Shown one piece after another: positions 10,283-19,496 of a stretch of DNA of 64,000 nucleotides (the stretch's first letter is position 1; every line of letters starts with the position of its first letter). Location of the stretch: the NCBI RefSeq assembly GCF_014646915.1, contig NZ_BMOE01000016.1:4792-68791 (forward strand). The letters run 5' to 3'. The DNA is from Deinococcus aquiradiocola (lineage in GTDB: Bacteria; Deinococcota; Deinococci; Deinococcales; Deinococcaceae). Both the position numbers and the translations under genes were made by a program. Below the pieces are notes generated by a model. That model was not told where the DNA came from, searched no databases, and saw nothing but the letters and a program-made list of their open reading frames with translations.

Positions 10283-11500
10283 ATGAGAGACGTGAACCGC
10301 CTGCTGACCGTCACCGTGGCCCTCGCCGCCGCCCTCCTGCCCACCGCCGCCCACGCCGCCACGCCTACCCAGCAGGCCCCCAGGAAGGCCGCGCCCGCCC
10401 AGGCCGCCGCCTTCAAGCTGGTGCTGAACGCCCAGGAGCCGCGCATCACGGGCGGGAAACTCCAGAAGATAGACGTGACGAAGTCATGGCCCATGAACGA
10501 TAAGGGCGTCACCGCGAGCCGCGGCGCGAAGAAGTTCAGCAGCCTGCTGAGTGCCGGGCTGGACGCCGCGCAGAAGCAGATCGACGCGCGCGCCCCGAAA
10601 CCCGCCACCTTCCGCAACGTGGGCGGCCACTGGACCGCCACGCAGCAGAACGGCTGGACGCTCGACCGCGAAGCCACCAAGCAGGCGATCCTGAAGGCCA
10701 TCCTGGCCGGGCAGGACCGCGCCGAGGCGGTCGTGAAGGTCACGGCGCCCACCCGCAGCGTGCAGGTCCTCGCGGACCGCGGCGTGCTGGAGCACGTCTC
10801 GACCGGCACGAGCAGTTTCAAGGGCAGCCCTGCCTTCCGCGTCACGAACGTCCTGGTGGGCGCGCAGAAGCTCGACAACTTCTTCGTCGCGCCCGGCCAC
10901 ACCTTCGACTTCGCGAAGGAGGTGGGCGACATCTCCGCCAGCACCGGCTTCGTGAAAGGCTACGTGATCAGCGGCGGCACCCTGGAGAAGGAGGACGGCG
11001 GCGGCATCTGTCAGGTGTCCACCACCATCTTCCGCGCCATGTACCAGGCGGGCCTGCCGATCGTGGAGCGCCACGAGCACTCGCACCGCGTGGAGTACTA
11101 CGACCCGGTCGGGTTCGAGGCGACCGTGTACGCGCCCGCCAAGAACCTCCGCATGAAGAACGACACCGCCAGGTACCTGTTCGTGCAGGCCAGCTGGGAC
11201 AGGAAGGCGCAGACGCTGCGCTTCGACCTGTTCGGCACGAAACCCGACCGGACCGTCAGCATCGGCAAGCCCGTCGTGACGGACTTCAAGCCCGCCGCCA
11301 CGCCCAGCTACACGCCCGACAACCGCGTGCGTCCCGGCGGTCGCCGCCTGCTGGACGTGCCGGTGCAGGGCATGACGAGCACCATCGTGCGGACCATCAA
11401 GGCGCCAGGCGGCAAGGTCACGCGCGATACCCTCAAGAGCGTCTACAAGCCCTGGGGCGCGGTGTACGGCGTGGCGCCCGGTGACGCCCGCCTGAAGTAA
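10283..11500 (+). CDS. VanW-family secreted protein
   Basis: 405 aa with a signal peptide (LLTVTVALAAALLPTAAHA, about residues 5-25). Residues ~45-180 resemble the peptidoglycan-binding-4 type region found before VanW domains. The VanW domain runs from ~190 to ~320 (FFVAPGHTFDFAKEVGDIS; GYVISGGTLEKEDGGGICQVSTTIF; HSHRVEYYDPVGFEATVY). Biochemical function is unknown; it is exported and probably acts on or binds the cell wall. A C-terminal G5-like beta segment follows. Start chosen for the signal peptide; no strong Shine-Dalgarno. Confidence 0.85.
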   Translation: MRDVNRLLTVTVALAAALLPTAAHAATPTQQAPRKAAPAQAAAFKLVLNAQEPRITGGKLQKIDVTKSWPMNDKGVTASRGAKKFSSLLSAGLDAAQKQIDARAPKPATFRNVGGHWTATQQNGWTLDREATKQAILKAILAGQDRAEAVVKVTAPTRSVQVLADRGVLEHVSTGTSSFKGSPAFRVTNVLVGAQKLDNFFVAPGHTFDFAKEVGDISASTGFVKGYVISGGTLEKEDGGGICQVSTTIFRAMYQAGLPIVERHEHSHRVEYYDPVGFEATVYAPAKNLRMKNDTARYLFVQASWDRKAQTLRFDLFGTKPDRTVSIGKPVVTDFKPAATPSYTPDNRVRPGGRRLLDVPVQGMTSTIVRTIKAPGGKVTRDTLKSVYKPWGAVYGVAPGDARLK

Positions 11501-11528
11501 CCCCGCGTTCCCCGTTCCGCCGCGCCCG

Positions 11529-12746
11529 TCAGCGGCGACCGTACACCAGCACGCGCAGCAGGCCCTCCACCGGCCCCTGCGCGTGCCTGCTGAGCCACCA
11601 CGCCGAGACCCACACCTGCAGGGCCCCCAGCGCGAACGCCAGCAGCAGTGCCCCCAGCGCGCCCACCCGCCCGTACAGGTTCAGGCCGTACGGGTAGAAG
11701 ACGGTCGTCATCACGAGCGACTGCGTGAGGTAATTGCTGAGCGCCAGCCGTCCGGGCGCAGCGAACGCCCTCCACCACCCGCTGCGCCCGGACGCCACCA
11801 GCAGGCCCACCCCGCCCGCGTACCCCAGGCCCAGCAGCAGGCCGCCCAGCAGCCGCACCGGCACCTGCCACAGGCCCGCCAGTTCTGTCGCCTGCGTGTT
11901 CAGCCACGCGAGCGTCACGCCGAGCGGCAGGCCCAGCAGCACCCCACCCACCAGCAGGGCGCGCAGCAGCGGCCGGAACCGCTCCGGGCGGGCCAGCAGC
12001 CCGGAGCGTTGCGCGGCCATGCCGAGCAGCAGCAGGCCCAGCAGCCACTCCAGGTTGTACAGCCCGCTGCCGAACAGGTCGCCCGCGAACTCCGCCGCAC
12101 GCACCCCGGCCACGTCCGGCCAGGACGCGTGCGGCGGGAAATGCAGCGCGAACGAGTACCGTTCCGAGCCGGGCGACGCGAGGTTCAGGGCGTCCTGCAC
12201 GCGCAGCAGCAGCCACCACGCGCACAGGATCACGCCCGACCCCGCCAGCACCCAGGCGGGCGGCCGGGCCAGCAGCGGCAGCAGCACGAGGCCCAGCACC
12301 GCGTACAGCGAGATGATGTCCCCGTGCCACAGCAGCACGAAGTGCGCGGTCCCCAGCAGCAGCAGCAGCAGCAGTCGCCGCAGCAGCCGCGCCGCGCCGG
12401 AGCGCGACAGGATGGTCAGCATGCCCGCCCCGAACAGCACCGCGAACAGCGAGATGAACTTGCCGTTCAGGAACACGTCCACGAACACCTGCGCCGCCCG
12501 GTCCGGTCCTCGCTGCGTCCACTCGTCGTACCCGGCGAAGTCCTGCATGTTCACGCACAGGATGCCCAGGATCGCCAGGCCGCGCAGCAGGTCCGGCAGG
12601 GCCCAGCGCTCCCCGGGCCGCACCGCTCCCGGGGCCGGGGGTGCGGGCGGCGGAGCGGGGGAGAGCGGCCCGGGCGACAGGGGCTCGTGCAGCAGGGGCT
12701 CGGGGGGACTGGACTCGGGCGGGCCGGACTCGGGGGAGAGGGTCAA
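11529..12746 (-). CDS. DUF418 / YeiB-family membrane protein
   Basis: Up to 405 aa with about 10 membrane helices. DLLRGLAILGILCVNMQDFA is the typical DUF418 N-terminal motif (an acyltransferase-3-like first helix), and SNYLTQSLVMTTVFY is its C-terminal signature. It probably transfers an acyl group or transports a substrate at the inner membrane; this is unproved. The first ~45 residues are a Pro/Ser/Glu repeat tail starting from TTG, with GATAAT eight nt upstream. A GTG about 42 codons later (VRPGERWALPD) is an equally good start. Runs of CAG/CTG encode poly-leucine. Confidence 0.8.
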   Translation of the reverse strand: MTLSPESGPPESSPPEPLLHEPLSPGPLSPAPPPAPPAPGAVRPGERWALPDLLRGLAILGILCVNMQDFAGYDEWTQRGPDRAAQVFVDVFLNGKFISLFAVLFGAGMLTILSRSGAARLLRRLLLLLLLGTAHFVLLWHGDIISLYAVLGLVLLPLLARPPAWVLAGSGVILCAWWLLLRVQDALNLASPGSERYSFALHFPPHASWPDVAGVRAAEFAGDLFGSGLYNLEWLLGLLLLGMAAQRSGLLARPERFRPLLRALLVGGVLLGLPLGVTLAWLNTQATELAGLWQVPVRLLGGLLLGLGYAGGVGLLVASGRSGWWRAFAAPGRLALSNYLTQSLVMTTVFYPYGLNLYGRVGALGALLLAFALGALQVWVSAWWLSRHAQGPVEGLLRVLVYGRR

Positions 12747-12832
12747 GGTGCCTCATTATCGGGACTTCAGATGAAGTGGCGGTAGCCCCGACCCGCCCGG
12801 CCCGCCCCGGGAGCGGTGCGGTACGCTGGGGC

Positions 12833-13225
12833 ATGCAGACCGTGACAGCACTGCGGGCGGCGGCCGCTGCCCTGCCCGGCACGCAGGAGACCTTCCCGTT
12901 CGGGCTGGATACGCTGGTCCTCAAGGTGGGCGGACGCATGTACGCCCTGATCGGCCTGCGGGACGACCCGCTCACCCTGAGCCTGAAGTGTGATCCGGCC
13001 CGCGCGGAGGCCCTGCGCGCCGAGCACGCGCGCGTCACGCCCGGCTACCACCTGAACAAACGGCACTGGAACACCCTGACGCTCGGCCCGCCCAGCCCGG
13101 CGGACGGGGTGGCCCCCCTGCTCCCGGACGCGCTGGTGCTGGACCTGCTGCGGCACAGTCACGCGCTCGTGCTGGCCGGACTGACGCGCGCTCAGCGGGA
13201 AGCGCTGCAGGCGGGCAGCTCCTGA
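12833..13225 (+). CDS. MmcQ/YjbR-family protein
   Basis: 130 aa of the CyaY-like MmcQ/YjbR fold. ALPGTQETFPFGLDTLVLKV, KVGGRMYALIG, LSLKCDPARAEAL and TPGYHLNKRHWNTL are family signatures. These are small DNA-binding-like proteins of unknown role. TACGCT sits five nt before the ATG (leaderless). Convergent with the SufE-like gene, with a shared terminator. Confidence 0.88.
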   Translation: MQTVTALRAAAAALPGTQETFPFGLDTLVLKVGGRMYALIGLRDDPLTLSLKCDPARAEALRAEHARVTPGYHLNKRHWNTLTLGPPSPADGVAPLLPDALVLDLLRHSHALVLAGLTRAQREALQAGSS

Positions 13226-13265
13226 CCTGACCGGGCTGACCTGACCGGGCCGCCCCGATAGGGCA

Positions 13266-13299
13266 GACGGACGCCGGAAGGCTTCCCCCGGCGTCCGTC
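13266..13299. terminator. Bidirectional terminator between convergent genes
   Basis: GACGGACGCCGG (13266-13277) pairs exactly with CCGGCGTCCGTC (13288-13299). Confidence 0.8.
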
Positions 13300-13310
13300 A
13301 TCTGTGGTTC

Positions 13311-13766
13311 TTATCCGGCGTGCTGCTCTGCGTCCTGTTCGCGCACGGCGGCCTTCAGGCGGTGCAGGATGGCGCCCATGCCGCGCAGCCGCATCGGCGT
13401 GATGAGTTCCGACAGGCCCATCTCCATGTAGAACTGGTCGGGGACGTTCAGGATCTCCTCGGGCGTGGCACCCTGCAGGCCCTCCGTCAGGATGCCCGCG
13501 TAGCCGCGCACGGTGGGCGCTTCTTCCGGCACCTTGAAGAACATCCGGACGTGGTCGTCCGCCTGCTCCGTCACCAGGAAGAACGGCGACGCGCACTCCG
13601 GGACGGGCTGCATGAATTCCGGGTGCTCCAGGTACTTGTCGGGGACGGGCGGGAGTTTCTTGCTGTACTCCAGCAGGGCCTGCAGGCGCAGCGGTTTCGG
13701 CGCGGACTTGAACATCTGCGCGATGGCGGCCAGCTTCTCGGGCAGCGCGGCGGGGGTGTCGGTCAT
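13311..13766 (-). CDS. SufE-like Fe-S assembly / sulfur-acceptor protein
   Basis: 151 aa of the SufE/CsdE family: KLAAIAQMFKSAPKPLRLQALLEYSKKLPPVPD, and VRGYAGILTEGLQGATPEEILNVPDQFYMEMGL (each quoted only in part by position: residues ~9-41 and ~85-117) match the fold. The acceptor cysteine normally in the loop near residue 50 appears as PVPECASPFF. SufE takes persulfide from the cysteine desulfurase SufS. It lies alone, divergent from a rhodanese. TACAGT six nt upstream gives a leaderless start. Confidence 0.85.
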   Translation of the reverse strand: MTDTPAALPEKLAAIAQMFKSAPKPLRLQALLEYSKKLPPVPDKYLEHPEFMQPVPECASPFFLVTEQADDHVRMFFKVPEEAPTVRGYAGILTEGLQGATPEEILNVPDQFYMEMGLSELITPMRLRGMGAILHRLKAAVREQDAEQHAG

Positions 13767-13906
13767 GCCGTCACTGTAGCGCCGGGGCGTGCGGGCGCAT
13801 GGTGAGTCGTACGCACTTCTGCGCCCGGCGGCCGCGTGTGTGGCCGGAGCGGAATCCGGCCGGTGGGCCTGCGGGCGGGCCGAGCGGCAAGTCTAGTTGA
13901 TTGTTT

Positions 13907-13936
13907 TTGTCAACTTGGGGCCGTGTCGGGTACACT
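13907..13936 (+). promoter_or_regulatory. Promoter of the thiosulfate sulfurtransferase gene
   Basis: TTGTCA (13907-13912), an 18-bp spacer, then TACACT (13931-13936), in an AT-rich patch. It gives a leader of about 55 nt with a real ribosome-binding site. Just upstream, TTGATTGTTTTTGTCAA is an imperfect palindrome that could be an operator. Confidence 0.7.
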
Positions 13937-13996
13937 GCCTCACGGAGCAGCACCCCACATCCAGAGTCAAGCACCGTTCATGCCAGGGAGGCACTT

Positions 13997-14863
13997 ATGA
14001 CCGATTACGCCAAAGACGTGCTGGTAACCACCGACTGGGTCGCCGAGCACGCCCAGGACGCCCACATCAAACTGATCGAGGTGGACGAGGACATCCTGCT
14101 GTACGACACCGGCCACATCCGTGGCGCGCAGAAGCTCGACTGGCAACTCGACCTGTGGGAAAGCGTCGAACGTGAATTCATCGGCGCGCAGGCCCTCAGC
14201 GAACTGCTCGGCAGGCTCGGCGTCACGCCGGACGACACCGTCGTCCTGTACGGCGACAAGAGCAACTGGTGGGCCAGCTACGCGTACTGGTTCCTCACGT
14301 ACAACGGCGTGCAGAACCTCAAGATCATGAACGGCGGCCGCCAGAAGTGGGCCGCCGAGGGCCGCGAACTCACCACGGACGCGTCCGACACGCAGCCCGC
14401 CGCCGCGTACCCCGGCCTGACCCGCAACGAGGACCTCCGCGCGTACCGCGACGAGGTCAAGGCGCACATCCAGGCGGTCAAGGACGGCAAGGGCGCCCTC
14501 GTGGACGTCCGCAGCCCCGACGAGTTCAGCGGCAAGGTCACGCACATGCCCAACTACCCGCAGGAAGGCGTGCTGCGCGGCGGCCACATCCCCGGCGCGC
14601 GCAGCATCCCCTGGGCCAAGGCCACCAACGAGGACGGCACCTTCAAGAGCGCCGACGAACTCAAGGCCCTGTACGAGGGTGAAGGCGTCACGCCCGACAA
14701 GGACGTCATCGCGTACTGCCGCATCGCGGAACGCAGCAGCCACAGCTGGTTCGTGCTGCGCGAACTGCTCGGCTACAAGAACGTCAAGAACTACGACGGC
14801 AGCTGGACCGAGTGGGGCAACAGCGTCGGCGTGCCGATCGAGAAGAGCTACAGCGAAGCCTGA
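13997..14863 (+). CDS. Thiosulfate sulfurtransferase (tandem rhodanese)
   Basis: 288 aa with two rhodanese domains. Domain 1 (~5-130) is inactive. Domain 2 (~150-285) carries the active-site loop [19 protein letters not shown], the CRxxxRSS pattern of thiosulfate-type enzymes. It moves sulfane sulfur from thiosulfate to cyanide or to a physiological thiol acceptor. AGGGAGG about 6 nt before the ATG is a strong ribosome-binding site, unlike the leaderless neighbours. Divergent from the SufE-like gene, suggesting a role in sulfur delivery. Followed by a good intrinsic terminator. Confidence 0.92.
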   Translation: MTDYAKDVLVTTDWVAEHAQDAHIKLIEVDEDILLYDTGHIRGAQKLDWQLDLWESVEREFIGAQALSELLGRLGVTPDDTVVLYGDKSNWWASYAYWFLTYNGVQNLKIMNGGRQKWAAEGRELTTDASDTQPAAAYPGLTRNEDLRAYRDEVKAHIQAVKDGKGALVDVRSPDEFSGKVTHMPNYPQEGVLRGGHIPGARSIPWAKATNEDGTFKSADELKALYEGEGVTPDKDVIAYCRIAERSSHSWFVLRELLGYKNVKNYDGSWTEWGNSVGVPIEKSYSEA

Positions 14864-14878
14864 ACCTTCAGGTGACGA

Positions 14879-14910
14879 GGGGGCCGTCCGCGCGAGCGGG
14901 CGGCCCCTTT
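14879..14910 (+). terminator. Intrinsic terminator of the sulfurtransferase gene
   Basis: GGGGCCGTCCGC, tetraloop-like GCGA region, GCGGGCGGCCCC, then TTT: a GC-rich stem followed by a short T-run. Confidence 0.85.
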
Positions 14911-14995
14911 CCGTGCCCCGCCCGGCGCGGCAGGCATGAAGGTGCCCTGAACGCGGCCGTCACGCCGCCCGCCGCCCGCCCCGCACACTGAAGAC

Positions 14996-15304
14996 ATGAA
15001 CGACGACGCCAAGGGGTCCGAACTCGCGCCGGACGGGGCCGAACTGAGCACCATCAGCAACCTGAGCAGCGGTCTGCCCGGCACGCTCCCGGAGACACGC
15101 ACTCCCGCCGAGCAGGGCGACGCGCCCGCCGACCTCGCGGAACGCGCCGCGCCGCACGTCCCCGCCCCCAGCCGCGAACACCTGAATGCCGAACAGGTCG
15201 AACGCCTCACCGGCACGCACTCCCCACAACAGGGCGAGGAAAGCACCGACGCCAGCAACGCCCTCGACCGCGCCGAGGGCCGCACGCCCGACACCGAGGA
15301 CTGA
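14996..15304 (+). CDS. Acidic, disordered hypothetical protein (102 aa)
   Basis: Composition is rich in Glu, Asp, Ala, Pro, Ser and Thr with almost no aromatic residues, so it is predicted to be intrinsically disordered. One segment (SREHLNAEQVERLTGTHSP) could be a helix. No signal peptide, no family recognised. CACACT six nt before the ATG is a weak leaderless -10. Codon use and third-position GC match real genes here. It could resemble the hydrophilic, desiccation-protectant type of protein common in this genus, but there is no motif to prove it. Confidence 0.6.
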   Translation: MNDDAKGSELAPDGAELSTISNLSSGLPGTLPETRTPAEQGDAPADLAERAAPHVPAPSREHLNAEQVERLTGTHSPQQGEESTDASNALDRAEGRTPDTED

Positions 15305-15421
15305 CCCCGGCCTCTCTACCACCGGACCGGGACCGTACGCCCCGGTCACGAGCCGGAGGTTCACGTCCGGCATGCCCGCCCGCGCGTCCTGCACGCCACG
15401 CCCGTGCTCTACACTGCCCGC

Positions 15422-16804
15422 ATGACCGCACCCGACGCGCCCGCCCCCCACGCCCAGGACCTCGCCCCTTACGTGCGGCAGGGCCGCGCGGACCTCGCGG
15501 CACTCGTCGCGCTGGAATCCGTGAGCGCCCAGGGGCGCATGCTGCCGGAAACGGCGGACGCCGTGACGGCCCTGCTGGAAGCGGAGGGGTTCACGGTGCG
15601 GCGCTCGCCCGGCCAGGTCGCGCCCATCCTGCTCGCCGAGGCGGGCGAGGGCGACACCACCCTCCTCATCTACAACCACTACGACGTGCAGCCGGAAACG
15701 CCTGCCGAACTGTGGGACTCGCCGCCGTTCACGCTCACCGAACGGGACGGGCGGCTGTACGGGCGCGGCGTGTCGGACGACAAGGGTGAACTCGTGTCGC
15801 GCCTCGCGGCCGTGCGCGCCGTGCGGGCCGCGCACGGCGGGACGCTGCCGCTGCGGGTCCGCTGGCTGATCGAGGGTGAGGAGGAGGTCGGCAGTCCCAG
15901 CATCGCCGCCTTCGTGGAGGCGCACGCGGCGGACCTGCAGGCGGACGGCTGCTGGTGGGAGTTCGGCAGCATCAGCGAGGAGGGCCGCCCCGTCGTGTCG
16001 CTCGGCCTGAAAGGCATCGTGTGCCTGGAACTGCGCTGCCGCGTGTCGGACTCGGACCTGCACAGTTCCCTGGGCGCCGTGGTGGACAACCCCCTGTACC
16101 GCCTGAGCCGCGCCATCGCGTCCATGCGCGACGACGCGGGCCGCGTCACCATTCCCGGCTTCTACGACGCGGTGCGCGCGCCCGGACCGGTCGACCTGGA
16201 CGCGCTCGCGTCCCTGCCGGACCCGCGCGGGCCGCTGGCGGGCAGTTACGGCGTGCGCGGCTTCCTGGGCGACGCGGACGCCCGCGAAGCGAACCGCCGC
16301 ACGAACTTCGAACCGGCCCTCAACGTGAACGGCCTGCACGGCGGGTACGGCGACGCGGGCAGCAAGACCGTCCTGCCCGCCAGCGGCTTCGCCAAGATCG
16401 ACTTCCGCCTCGTGCCGGACCAGGACCCCGCCGAGATCGTGCGCCTGCTGCGCGCGCACCTGGACGCGCAGGGCCTGCACGACATCGAGGTCGTGGAACT
16501 CGAAAGTCACGAGCACGCGGCCCGCAGCGACGTGGCGCACCCCTTCGTGCAGGCGGCCCTCGCGGCGGCCCGCGACAGTTCCCTGCAGGAGCCGGTCGTC
16601 CACCCCTCGGCGGGCGGAAGTGGCCCCATGCATCCCTTCGTGCAGCACCTGGGTGTCGCGTGCGTCGCGATGGGCATCGGGAACGTGGGCGGGCGCGTCC
16701 ACGCCCCCAACGAGAACATCCGCGTGCAGGACTTCGAGCGCGGCGTGCGCTTCGGCGTGACGTTCCTCGAACGCCTCGCCCGCACCTCCTTCCGCTGCCC
16801 CTGA
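15422..16804 (+). CDS. M20-family metallopeptidase (dipeptidase-like)
   Basis: 460 aa. Zinc-site motifs in order: YNHYDVQPETP (first His and Asp), GRGVSDDKGELVSRL (bridging Asp), WLIEGEEEVGSPS (catalytic Glu pair), and the C-terminal HPFVQ with GSGPMHPF. A lid/dimerisation domain occupies ~190-340. Most like the carnosinase/DapE-ArgE group; probably a dipeptidase for peptide turnover. TACACT six nt before the ATG (leaderless) fixes the start. Monocistronic. Confidence 0.88.
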   Translation: MTAPDAPAPHAQDLAPYVRQGRADLAALVALESVSAQGRMLPETADAVTALLEAEGFTVRRSPGQVAPILLAEAGEGDTTLLIYNHYDVQPETPAELWDSPPFTLTERDGRLYGRGVSDDKGELVSRLAAVRAVRAAHGGTLPLRVRWLIEGEEEVGSPSIAAFVEAHAADLQADGCWWEFGSISEEGRPVVSLGLKGIVCLELRCRVSDSDLHSSLGAVVDNPLYRLSRAIASMRDDAGRVTIPGFYDAVRAPGPVDLDALASLPDPRGPLAGSYGVRGFLGDADAREANRRTNFEPALNVNGLHGGYGDAGSKTVLPASGFAKIDFRLVPDQDPAEIVRLLRAHLDAQGLHDIEVVELESHEHAARSDVAHPFVQAALAAARDSSLQEPVVHPSAGGSGPMHPFVQHLGVACVAMGIGNVGGRVHAPNENIRVQDFERGVRFGVTFLERLARTSFRCP

Positions 16805-16854
16805 AGGCCCGCGCCCCCGCTCACCGGCCCGGAGTCCTCTTCAGGCGGGCGTGA

Positions 16855-17019
16855 TACGGTGTTGATCCGATTTCAGGGATGCCGGGAACAGCAAGGGCAT
16901 CCCTTCTTGGGCAGAACGGACGCCCTGCAGGACGCCTGCCCGCTTTCGTCTCCTCAACACCGTCCTTGCTGGTGCCCTGGTCGCTCGGCTGAACTCCGGA
17001 AGTTCAGCTCAAAACTGTA
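16855..17019. repeat. Dispersed structured repeat, copy D
   Basis: About 165 bp, same orientation as B and C. Ends are TACGGTGTTGATCCG and, in reverse, TACAGTTTTGAGC, again beginning with TA. Both hairpins remain (GGGATGCC/GGCATCCC; GCTGAACT/AGTTCAGC). On the minus strand its end encodes the last codons and TGA (CTCATACAGTTTTGA) of the luciferase-like gene, so this copy supplies a C-terminus. Confidence 0.85.
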
Positions 17020-18046
17020 TGAGGTCCTGCACGCGCGGGCGGACCTGCGTGCCGAGCAGGTCGATGGCGTGCAGCATCCGGTCGTGCGGCATGACGGCGT
17101 TTGTCATCTGGAAGGCGAGGCGCGACACGCCGCCCAGCACCTCGTGCACGTACCGGACCTTCGCGGCGACACTGCCCGGATCGCCGATCAGGTACGGGCC
17201 GCCCGGCGCGCACGCCGCGTCGAACTGCGCGCGGTTCGGCCCTCCCCAGCCGCGCTCGCGGCCCAGCGTGTTCAGCATGTGCGCGTACCCGGGGTAGAAG
17301 GTGTCCCGCGCCTCCTGCGCGGTGTCGGCCACGAACCCGAAGGCGTGCACGCCCACCCGCAGCGCCTCCGGGGCGTGACCGGCAGCGGCGCCCGCCTCGC
17401 GGTACAGGTCCACGAGCGGCCGGAAACGCCGGAAGTCCCCGCCGATGATGGCGACCATCAGGGGCAGGCCGAGTGTCCCGGCGCGCACGAAGGACTGCGG
17501 CGTGCCGCCCACCCCCAGCCACACGGGCAGCAGCGGCTGCACGGGGCGCGGGTACACGCCCTGCCCGGTCAGCGGGGCGCGGTGACGGCCGGACCAGTGG
17601 ATGTTCGGCTGTTCGCGCAGGGCGAGCAGCAGGTCGAGTTTCTCGCTGAAGAGGCTGTCGTAGTCGCGCAGGTCGTGCCCGAACAGCGGGTACGCCTCGA
17701 CGCTCGACCCGCGTCCCACCACGAGTTCCGCCCGGCCCCGCGAGATGAGGTCCAGCGTCGCGAACTGCTGGAACACCCGGACGGGATCGTCGGCGCTGAG
17801 GACCGTGACGGCGCTGTTCAGGCGGATGCGGGAGGTGCGCGCGGCCGCCGCCGCGAGCAGCAGGGTGGGTGCGGAATCCAGGTACTCGGGCCGGTGGTGC
17901 TCGCCGATCCCGAAGGCGTACACGCCGGAGCGGTCGGCCGCCTCGATCTCTTCCAGCAGGTGCGCGGTGCGGGTGGCGGGGTCCAGGGTGACGCCGCTGA
18001 CGGGGTCCTTCACGACCATGGCGAAGCTGTCGATGGCGATCTGCAT
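17009..18046 (-). CDS. LLM-class flavin-dependent oxidoreductase
   Basis: 345 aa bacterial-luciferase-like TIM barrel. Typical segments are FGIGEHHRPEYLDSAP, RLNSAVTVLSADDPVR, FATLDLISRGRAELVVGRG and LLPVWLGVGGTPQSF. It uses FMN or F420 to oxidise a small substrate, which is unknown. The last residues (LIQF) come from repeat copy D, so the native C-terminus may have been replaced. GAGGTTCC upstream is a ribosome-binding site. It begins 64 nt after the exporter gene, which is on the same strand, and may be co-transcribed with it. Confidence 0.85.
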   Translation of the reverse strand: MQIAIDSFAMVVKDPVSGVTLDPATRTAHLLEEIEAADRSGVYAFGIGEHHRPEYLDSAPTLLLAAAAARTSRIRLNSAVTVLSADDPVRVFQQFATLDLISRGRAELVVGRGSSVEAYPLFGHDLRDYDSLFSEKLDLLLALREQPNIHWSGRHRAPLTGQGVYPRPVQPLLPVWLGVGGTPQSFVRAGTLGLPLMVAIIGGDFRRFRPLVDLYREAGAAAGHAPEALRVGVHAFGFVADTAQEARDTFYPGYAHMLNTLGRERGWGGPNRAQFDAACAPGGPYLIGDPGSVAAKVRYVHEVLGGVSRLAFQMTNAVMPHDRMLHAIDLLGTQVRPRVQDLIQF

Positions 18047-18110
18047 GCGGGAACCTCCAGACGGGATGGGCAGAGGGGATGGGCAGACGGGATGGGCAGG
18101 GAAGAGGCGT

Positions 18111-19496
18111 TCAGGCGCTCGCGGGGGCGGGCTTGCGGTCCCGCAGGCGGGGCGCGACGAGCGCCGCGAGGGCCACGGCCAGCGCCGCGAGCGCCAGGTA
18201 CCAGCCGCTCCCGTGACTGACGCCCACCTGCGCGACGAGCGCGCCCGCGATGCCCGCCCCCAGCGCGCTGCCGAGCATGTCGGCCAGCTGCAGGTTGCCG
18301 CTCACGAGGCCCTCCTGCCCCTCCGGGGCGGCCTTGAGGACCACCAGCGTGTGCGACTGGAACGCGAAGCCCATCCCGGCCCCGCCGACCGCCCAGCTGA
18401 GCGCGATCAGCCACGAGGGGAGCGGCGCGTGCAGCAGCACGCCCGTCACCGCGAGGCTCGCGGCGACGAGGGCCGCGCCCAGCACCGCCATGCGCGAGCG
18501 GTACCGGCCGCCGCTGCGTTCGTCCAGGCGGGAGTTCAGGAAGGAGCACAGCGACCACAGCAGGGCCGCGCCGGTCAGGGCCAGCCCGGACTGCCAGGGG
18601 CTCAGGCCGCGCAGGTGCTGCAGGCTGAGCGGCACGAGCGCCTCCGCCCCGAAGAAGCCGAAGGTCAGGCACCACCGCACCGCGAAGCCCGCGTCGAGCG
18701 GCTGCCGAAGCCGGTACGCAGCCCGGCCGTACAGGCGGCCCAGGGCGGGCAGCGCCAGCGCGGCGCCCGCCACGGCCAGCACGCTGCCCGTCAGCCACGT
18801 GCGCTGCCCGAGGGCCGCGAGGCCCAGCACCAGTCCGGCCGCCGCGAGACTCACCGCCTGAATCCTGGACCACTCGATGGGCGTCCCGGACGCCTCGATG
18901 CGCCGCAGGGCGGGCAGCGTGAGCGCGACCGCCACCAGCACCAGCGGCAGCAGGCCCAGGAACACGCCGCGCCAGCTGAGCAGGGCCGCCATGGCGCTCG
19001 CCAGGGCCGGGCCGATCAGGCCGGGCAGCACCCACGCGCCCGACATGAGGGCCAGCACCCGTGCGCGCAGCTCGTCCGGGAAGCCCCGGTTGATGGCGAG
19101 GTACGCGACCGCCACCACCCCGCCCCCCCCGAAGCCCTGCACGGCGCGCCCCAGGATGAACACCGCCATGCTGGGCGCGAGACCCGCCACGAGCAGGCCC
19201 GCCGCGAAGCACACGGCGGCCGTCAGGTAAGGCCGGGCGGGGCCGCTGCGGTCCGCCCACGCGCCCAGCCCGACCGTGGCGATCATGAAGCCCACGAAGA
19301 ACGCACTGAACGACCAGCCGTACAGGCGCAGGCCGTCCAGGCCGTCCGCGACCTGCGGGAGGACCGTCGCCACGGCGAGGCTCTCGAAGGCGATGATCAG
19401 CATGGACAGCATGATCCCGAAGGTCAGGTTGCGCCGCTGGGGTGAAAAGACCCCCGGAACGGGGGCAGTCTGGGCGGCGGGCGTGGTGGCCGTCAT
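18111..19496 (-). CDS. MFS multidrug-type exporter
   Basis: 461 aa with about 12-14 membrane helices. GLGAWADRSGPARPYL is motif A, VFILGRAVQGFGGGGVVAVA is motif B-like, and WVLPGLIGPALASAMA is the motif-C (antiporter) region, which points to a proton-driven drug exporter. The ATG overlaps the stop of the upstream 83-aa gene by 4 nt. The order small protein, exporter, luciferase-like oxidoreductase suggests a detoxification unit. Confidence 0.85.
   Translation of the reverse strand: MTATTPAAQTAPVPGVFSPQRRNLTFGIMLSMLIIAFESLAVATVLPQVADGLDGLRLYGWSFSAFFVGFMIATVGLGAWADRSGPARPYLTAAVCFAAGLLVAGLAPSMAVFILGRAVQGFGGGGVVAVAYLAINRGFPDELRARVLALMSGAWVLPGLIGPALASAMAALLSWRGVFLGLLPLVLVAVALTLPALRRIEASGTPIEWSRIQAVSLAAAGLVLGLAALGQRTWLTGSVLAVAGAALALPALGRLYGRAAYRLRQPLDAGFAVRWCLTFGFFGAEALVPLSLQHLRGLSPWQSGLALTGAALLWSLCSFLNSRLDERSGGRYRSRMAVLGAALVAASLAVTGVLLHAPLPSWLIALSWAVGGAGMGFAFQSHTLVVLKAAPEGQEGLVSGNLQLADMLGSALGAGIAGALVAQVGVSHGSGWYLALAALAVALAALVAPRLRDRKPAPASA

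Noticed and set aside
12355..12390. CAG/CTG trinucleotide run
   Set aside because: It encodes a leucine-rich membrane helix in the DUF418 protein; no sign of a separate repeat element.
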